19,744 nt of DNA from Prosthecobacter sp. (GTDB lineage: Bacteria; Verrucomicrobiota; Verrucomicrobiia; Verrucomicrobiales; Verrucomicrobiaceae), in NCBI GenBank assembly GCA_025869455.1, contig JAOZVT010000098.1, forward strand, positions 1 through 19,744. The letters are read 5' to 3'. Made by a program: the position numbers and the translations under genes. Of the stretch, positions 18,301 to 19,744 are shown one piece after another. The notes under the pieces are model-generated. The model did no database searches. It worked only from the letters and a program-made list of their open reading frames with translations, and was not told where the DNA came from. The first letter of the stretch is position 1; each line of letters opens with the position of its first letter.

Positions 18301-19044
18301 AGGGAAGGCGATCAGGCTCTTCGTTTGGACAATCTTTCGGGACTTGAACTCTCCAGTCCGGCGGTACTGGATGTCTTGGATGGAAGTCATGCGGGCGAGC
18401 ATTTTATCATCTCACGGGTGCAGGGTAATCTGATCACTTCGGAGACGCTGTTGCCGCAGGATGTGATCGGGGCACGTGTGGCATTGCGTGCGTTGTGGAC
18501 ACTGGATCAATTGTTGCCTGCGGATCTTTTTGTTAGCGGAACAAATGCTGAGTCGGCGGATCGTGTGTTGCAATATGGCGCTGCGTCCAATGACTTTACT
18601 TCAGTGTGGCTGAGTGAAAATGGCTGGACGAATGAGGCCGCTTCAGCGGTTGGCTTGGCTCCTGATCAGGCATGGCTGGTGCAGGCGAGGACTCAAAATG
18701 TTACGGTTCTCTTAGCCGGGCAGGTGCCTCAGGTGAGTAGCCCAGTCTTACCAGAATCTGGCACGCGCTTCATGGCGGGCCATCGAGTGCAGGCGGCATC
18801 TCCAACGTCTCTGAATCTGACGACGGCGGCTGGTTTCCAGGCTGGGACGCAATCCGCCGAGGCAGCAAGACTGAGACTCTGGAAAGCCGATGCTGACCCT
18901 GCGGTGACAGGTTACGAGAGTCTCTATCTACGCCAGACTGAGTCTGGGGCTGTGTGGATACGTGAAGCGGATGCTTCCCCAATGGACGTGAGTCAAGAAG
19001 AGTTACTGACTCCGTTTCACGGGTTCTTCCTGCTCCAGCCGTGA
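9322..19044 (+). CDS. 3240-residue exported giant: GEVED, SdrD-B, putative-Ig and PA14 domains
   Basis: The ATG at 9322 is preferred. A TTG at 9298 overlapping the previous stop would add eight residues, and an ATG at 9367 would give a shorter signal peptide. All choices lead into a signal peptide (RRRLSCRLG, then LMMFLGLALLAGGAWG). Domain order by nt: GEVED 1 (9450-9933); SdrD-B 1 (9940-10365); DUF6923-like region (10366-11145); SdrD-B 2 (11149-11559); putative-Ig 1 (11560-11826); GEVED 2 (11827-12312); GEVED 3 split by PA14 (12316-13320); GEVED 4 (13321-13803); putative-Ig 2-5 (13804-14859); SdrD-B 3-4 (14863-15723); putative-Ig 6-9 (15724-16779); SdrD-B 5-6 (16780-17691); C-terminal region with LLEYALGTDP (17692-19041). 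SdrD-B domains carry DxNxNG-type calcium loops. A long calcium-stiffened adhesin or surface fibre is inferred. The last region recalls the uncharacterised TIGR02597-type Verrucomicrobia proteins (recalled, unverified). No PEP-CTERM or other C-terminal anchor is visible. Domain assignment is strong; function is inferred. Confidence 0.93.
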   Translation: MSQSPKPTFASRCRLMRRRLSCRLGLMMFLGLALLAGGAWGQTYDYGDYSLFSSAASTVNSRLKIGSQVDAENSATTNSTATGDDVTDDDDEDGVTLPGTLQLGASSSLTVNVTNTRGSTAYLNVWIDWNNNGSLTDSGEQIASNTTISNNTSNSNRTVNFTVPSGASLGTVGVRVRLTSSSSPGSTGTKGYGEVEDYTITVGNNLGVGNLVWNDANDNGRFDDGESGINNVQVELWSPGTDNVIGGTGGGADTKLAITNTSGGGLYSFTGLSSGKYFVKVPTPPLSRVSSVVDTSDNGQDSNNNGSQPGGSGTASYSGVFDLVSGTEPGSSGTGNTDNTIDFGFVSNVGAPFVCDNRFYIMQDVETYSGSGNWDTTLNYIESDQSLVPIFIFSGKKLNGLVAYGGYLYCVDQNAGHLYRINALGTLVDMGEIDGLPGGTDGQWGGATALTSGRMILNRYTFSNARTTLYTIELGSASVVGSPVVCKYSTTNNYTSGNFGDIVWDPLTDKIYGYNTNDSSNLGLFEINTTTGICTRVASSYLSTFGSLVIDANGLAYGYGSQSSSTTQDTLYVFNRTNGVLNGSMTAVGTGRSVTNSDGAACPGAAPSMKIGNLVWNDTNNNGVKDSGEAGIDGVQLQLFLGGEDPLTATPATSVTTSGGGVYTFSDLSPGQYFVYIPTPPSGFPLSSSVTVTADSGQDNDDNGIQTSSGLPVRSPLISLVAGTEPTNDGDSDSNTDLTIDFGFRACPSVTVSGTPAGAIVNTSYSHTFSASGGSSPYTWSLVSGTLPTGLTLSSAGVLSGTPTVTNGSGVSVTVRATDSLGCLGSSTVTLVVSANTDFGDYSSFPSASSIVSTALRMGTLVDAETTATTNASATGDDITGVDDEDGVELPASVGLGTAASLNVTVTNTSGSSAFLNAWIDFNRNGSLNDSGEQIASNVSVANGSSNSVRTINFNVPAAASLGASAVRVRLTSVSTPGPDGADGTGEVEDHAISIIASLRDYSDFSGLGTASSLMSTNLLMGTLVDGEASATTNSGATGDDNTGSDDEDGVTIPVSLEMGATVTIPITVTNNTGGNAYLHAWIDFNNDGVLNNATLSSGGERLEAARLIQSVSKGSIFREWWLGISGTAVSDLTSNSAYPNSPTGSDVLTSFETPTDWNSNMGQRVRGWVYPPTTGNYTFWVAGDDESKLFLSIDDSAANAALIANVPGWTSSREWTKFSEQKSVTISLQAGRAYYIEALMKEGGGGDNLAVAWELSGSGTGPVVIDGSYLAPYTTNGASSTIQEISFTVPLTASAGSNRGARFWLSDTSATTATGESGTGEVEDYVVTITPPPIDFGDWSGAADASSYVISTLKLGALVDTEVSSTLNASATGDDITGSDDEDGVSLPASLNLGSSGTLVATITNNSGATAYLNAWVDFNGNGSFNDSGEQIVTNNSISTGSSGVTRSLNFSAPSNAKPGERGVRVRLTNVQNPGATGAVGTGEVEDYTITINCPTISLSPATLTTPVVGYSYNQTFTSNGGTSPYTFTVTSGSLPSGLTLSSGGSLTGTATNTTPTNFTVTGMDANGCSTSINYNVTPVCPAIPISPSSLQNPTVGSSYSQTITASGGTAPYTFTIASGSLPPGLTLGLNNGLVSGTTTQAGAVSFTLLVTDFYGCSATQNYSVTPSCPSVSVTPSSLPAGAVGSSYSQTMSATGGVAPYSYVISSGALPAGLTLSSGGLLSGSPTTGNGSGSAFIIRATDSRGCMGTRAYSVKICPVISMSPSSLSEIALGVSYSQTITSSGGVAPYTYALSSGTLPNGLSLSSSGVLSGTPGTAGTSTFTVRSTDANSCTGTQAYTVTVRAYHMLGNLVWNDTNNNGLRDSGEPGMSGLTVQLYTSTNSTAGDGDDVLYSGGINQVTTSATGAYSFADLPSGKYVVKVTPPSGYQTSGVPVTTDNSQDNDNNGSQPGGVGTVLYSPVITLSPNGESTSDGDSDANTDLTVDFGLFAGITLGDLVWVDANNNGVKDASELGVSNVTVQLMSPGTDNQIGGTGSGADSQVATTQTNESGGYSFLVYTSGRYYVTVAPTSTYSLTSSSVVTSDNAVDNDNNGSQPGGIGTLIYSPVIQLTAGGEPGSSGTSNTEDTLDFGLRSCPVLSLSPSSLVNGTVGSSYSQTLAASGGSTPYVYSVVIGSLPAGLSLNSSSGLINGVPTSATSASFTVRAVDSSGCLVTRDYTVLPVCPAVSITTSSLPTGAMGVAYNQTLAATGGTSPYTWSLASGSLPSGLSLNASNGAITGTPTAGNGAGTSITFRVVDTYGCAATSTLLLKVCPSITLSPTTLSGATSGSAYSQTITATGGVSPYTYTLASGGLPAGLSLSSAGVISGTPTSISSTSFIVRATDANDCAGTRAYALTPACASVVINTASLPFAYLNTAYSTSLNASAGVAPYTWSLSSGTLPTGLTLSSGGVISGTPTSLGSASITVRVADANGCATTRVLTLTVKGLTLGNRVWLDSDNDGLMESGEPGVPGASVQIFNPGSDNAIGGTGGAADAQVGLTVNTAADGAYSFTNLPPGNYYVKVTAPAAYTHTSGTPATTDNNVDGNNDGAQPGGPGTPLYSPIISLQPGEESTTDGDGDADTNLTVDFGLWAPLAVGNMVFLDINRDDRMNANEGITNVFIQLFREGANVQTDVAVNAAITDDKGRYIMTGIDPGSYFLHIAAIQFDAGGVLFNTKPMASVVAGDDDVGQNLLVNNTPSVGGASTAVFTLIPGQLASGSAESGTEGVADDDGVDSNTDLTYDLGLVAEASAFIAIERPAVFSAMSPSPLVAEAESEMTFAAWQAAHPLDGKNAATDNPDSDLYANLLEYALGTDPANGASGAGRFLMETQATTGAVDVLVKQPVAGRQDIVLTLETSVDAQTWTPARVPVQTTFDQMGDQTQRYAGLDSEVFAGAARGLVRLKVVLDADLNGAPEATATTPAWMYSRELFSVGTRSFSMPLEQPELYAGLIASREGDQALRLDNLSGLELSSPAVLDVLDGSHAGEHFIISRVQGNLITSETLLPQDVIGARVALRALWTLDQLLPADLFVSGTNAESADRVLQYGAASNDFTSVWLSENGWTNEAASAVGLAPDQAWLVQARTQNVTVLLAGQVPQVSSPVLPESGTRFMAGHRVQAASPTSLNLTTAAGFQAGTQSAEAARLRLWKADADPAVTGYESLYLRQTESGAVWIREADASPMDVSQEELLTPFHGFFLLQP
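11560..11826 (+). repeat. Isolated putative-Ig repeat 1
   Basis: A single He_PIG-type repeat (CPSVTVSG, SPYTWSLVSGTLPTGLTLS, GVLSGTP, then DSLGC) sits away from the two four-repeat arrays, between SdrD-B 2 and GEVED 2. Its core DNA is nearly identical to the ninth repeat 5 kb downstream. Confidence 0.85.
12640..13147 (+). other. PA14 domain nested inside GEVED domain 3
   Basis: The coded segment runs from about IFREWWLGISGTAVSDLTS to VVIDGSYLAPY. It contains the PA14 hallmarks FETPTDWNSNMGQRVRGW, TGNYTFWVAGDDES, VPGWTSSREWTKF and YYIEALMKEGGGGDNLAVAW. It splits a GEVED domain: the first half (HAWIDFNNDGVLNN, GGER) lies before it and the second half (EISFTVPLTASAGSNRGARF, then GTGEVEDYVV) after it. 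PA14 domains commonly bind carbohydrate or mediate adhesion, so this is the most likely ligand-binding part of the giant. Confidence 0.88.
13804..17691 (+). repeat. Higher-order repeat: [4 putative-Ig + 2 SdrD-B] x2
   Basis: Two adjacent blocks share the same domain order. Block 1 is nt 13804-15723 and block 2 is nt 15724-17691, each about 1.9 kb. Each consists of four putative-Ig (He_PIG-type) repeats of 87-89 residues, starting at nt 13804, 14065, 14329, 14593 and 15724, 15988, 16255, 16516. Each is followed by two SdrD-B-like domains. The last SdrD-B copy is degenerate (DINRDDRMNANE loop and a longer insertion). Confidence 0.85.
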
Positions 19045-19068
19045 GCGGGGAAAATGCGGGCTTGGCGA

Positions 19069-19744
19069 TTAGTGCCTGAGCTTTTCTAGCTCGGATTCGT
19101 CAGCGCCGATGCCCTGGGCAGGTGGGACGTTGCTGGCCCACAGAGAGTGGAGTTCGCTGGCTGTGAGGGTTTGGAAATCGGTGAAGGTTTCGGGAGCGAA
19201 AAAGGTTTGATCTACGCGCAGACTTTTTACGTTGTAGTGATTGCTTTGCCCTTTCCACGTTGCCTGGGCAAAGATGACGACATTCGGTTTCGGGTCAGTG
19301 CCTGTCACGAAACTATTGGTTAGGTTGAGTGAGCCGCTGGGGACGATGGTGATGTTAAGCCCATTGAAGGTGCAGTTGGTCGCTTCTAGGATGCAGTTTT
19401 GATTCACGCGCACTTCGCCGGGTAGGTTCGGCGGACGGCTGATGAAGACATTTTTGGCGGTTACTTGACAAGGTTTGTTTGGGTCTGCGTAGGCTCCTTG
19501 ACTGACGGTGAACACGCTATGGGCGCTGCTCTCTACGAGTACGTTTTTCAGGCTGTGAGGGGCGTCTCCGATGAAGAATATCTCATGGCCTGTGCAGCCG
19601 CTGATGAAGACATTTTTATAATGCGTTTCGCTGGAGCCGATGTCGCACATTCCTGTGGAATTGCCGATGCTGGTGAAGCCATTGATATGGCATTCAGCCG
19701 TTTCGTGGGCGCTGAATCCATCGTCGCCACATTCGATGGAGGTG
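19069..19744 (-). CDS. Right-handed beta-helix protein, C-terminal part only
   Basis: The minus-strand frame stays open to the right edge of the window (first visible residues TSIECGDDGFSAHETAEC), so the ATG at 19650 is internal and the true start lies outside. About 225 residues are visible. They show successive beta-helix rungs: CHINGFTSIG, YKNVFISGC, LKNVLVESS, AKNVFISR, EATNCTFNG, LNLTNSFVTG and VKSLRVDQ, about 20-30 residues apart. This is the pattern of pectate-lyase-like parallel beta-helices, which act on or bind polysaccharides or serve as surface proteins. The tail after the last rung (TDFQTLTASELHSLWASN, then GADESELEKLRH) looks like a capping segment. No catalytic residues can be assigned from this fragment. 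The gene is convergent with the giant on the left, with 24 bp between stop codons and no clear terminator. Confidence 0.82.
   Translation of the reverse strand, partial: TSIECGDDGFSAHETAECHINGFTSIGNSTGMCDIGSSETHYKNVFISGCTGHEIFFIGDAPHSLKNVLVESSAHSVFTVSQGAYADPNKPCQVTAKNVFISRPPNLPGEVRVNQNCILEATNCTFNGLNITIVPSGSLNLTNSFVTGTDPKPNVVIFAQATWKGQSNHYNVKSLRVDQTFFAPETFTDFQTLTASELHSLWASNVPPAQGIGADESELEKLRH

Noticed and set aside
19045..19068. Terminator between the convergent giant and beta-helix genes
   Set aside because: Only a weak 4-bp GAGC/GCTC pairing is visible nearby, inside the beta-helix coding region, with no T run in a suitable place.
19548..19730. Minus-strand 60-residue open frame at the right edge
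   Set aside because: It overlaps the beta-helix gene in another frame on the same strand, and the beta-helix frame shows clear rung motifs.

Overview
This 19.7 kb window is dominated by very large secreted or surface proteins built from repeated domains. It looks like a member of the Verrucomicrobiota, possibly the Prosthecobacter/Verrucomicrobium group. That is an inference from the combination of a PEP-CTERM protein, RCC1/choice-of-anchor D proteins, GEVED/SdrD-B/putative-Ig giants and a 'LLEYALGTDP'-type C-terminal region; no rRNA or other marker gene is present. No tRNA, rRNA, CRISPR array, insertion sequence or prophage gene was seen.

Layout. (1) nt 1-6885, plus strand: the 3' part of a giant exoprotein gene, open at the left edge. 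It encodes two tandem modules of [choice-of-anchor D domain, 'GNDLVLLW' linker domain, seven RCC1 blades], two more choice-of-anchor D domains and a C-terminal region of about eight 'GIW' repeats, so probably three beta-propellers in one chain. A strong rho-independent terminator follows (6905-6943). (2) nt 6942-8192, minus strand: a complete RhlB-like GT1 glycosyltransferase, convergent with gene 1. (3) nt 8193-8569: a 377-bp divergent intergenic region with a good sigma70-type promoter (8425-8451) pointing right. (4) nt 8570-9301, plus: a small PEP-CTERM protein. (5) nt 9322-19044, plus: a 3240-residue exported giant immediately downstream and probably co-transcribed with the PEP-CTERM gene. 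It has four GEVED domains, one interrupted by a PA14 domain, six SdrD-B-like domains, nine putative-Ig repeats, a DUF6923-like region and a Verrucomicrobia-type C-terminal region. (6) nt 19069-19744, minus: the C-terminal end of a right-handed parallel beta-helix protein, convergent with gene 5 and open at the right edge.

How the genes may work together. Genes 1, 4, 5 and 6 all look exported and probably serve adhesion, surface structure or polysaccharide contact. The PEP-CTERM tail on gene 4 implies an exosortase elsewhere in the genome. Neither giant carries a recognisable C-terminal anchor. The glycosyltransferase is the only clear enzyme; its acceptor cannot be told from sequence, though the RhlB resemblance points to a lipid or small hydrophobic acceptor. 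The most distinctive feature is higher-order modular duplication in both giants, with signs that repeat units have been shuffled or gene-converted.
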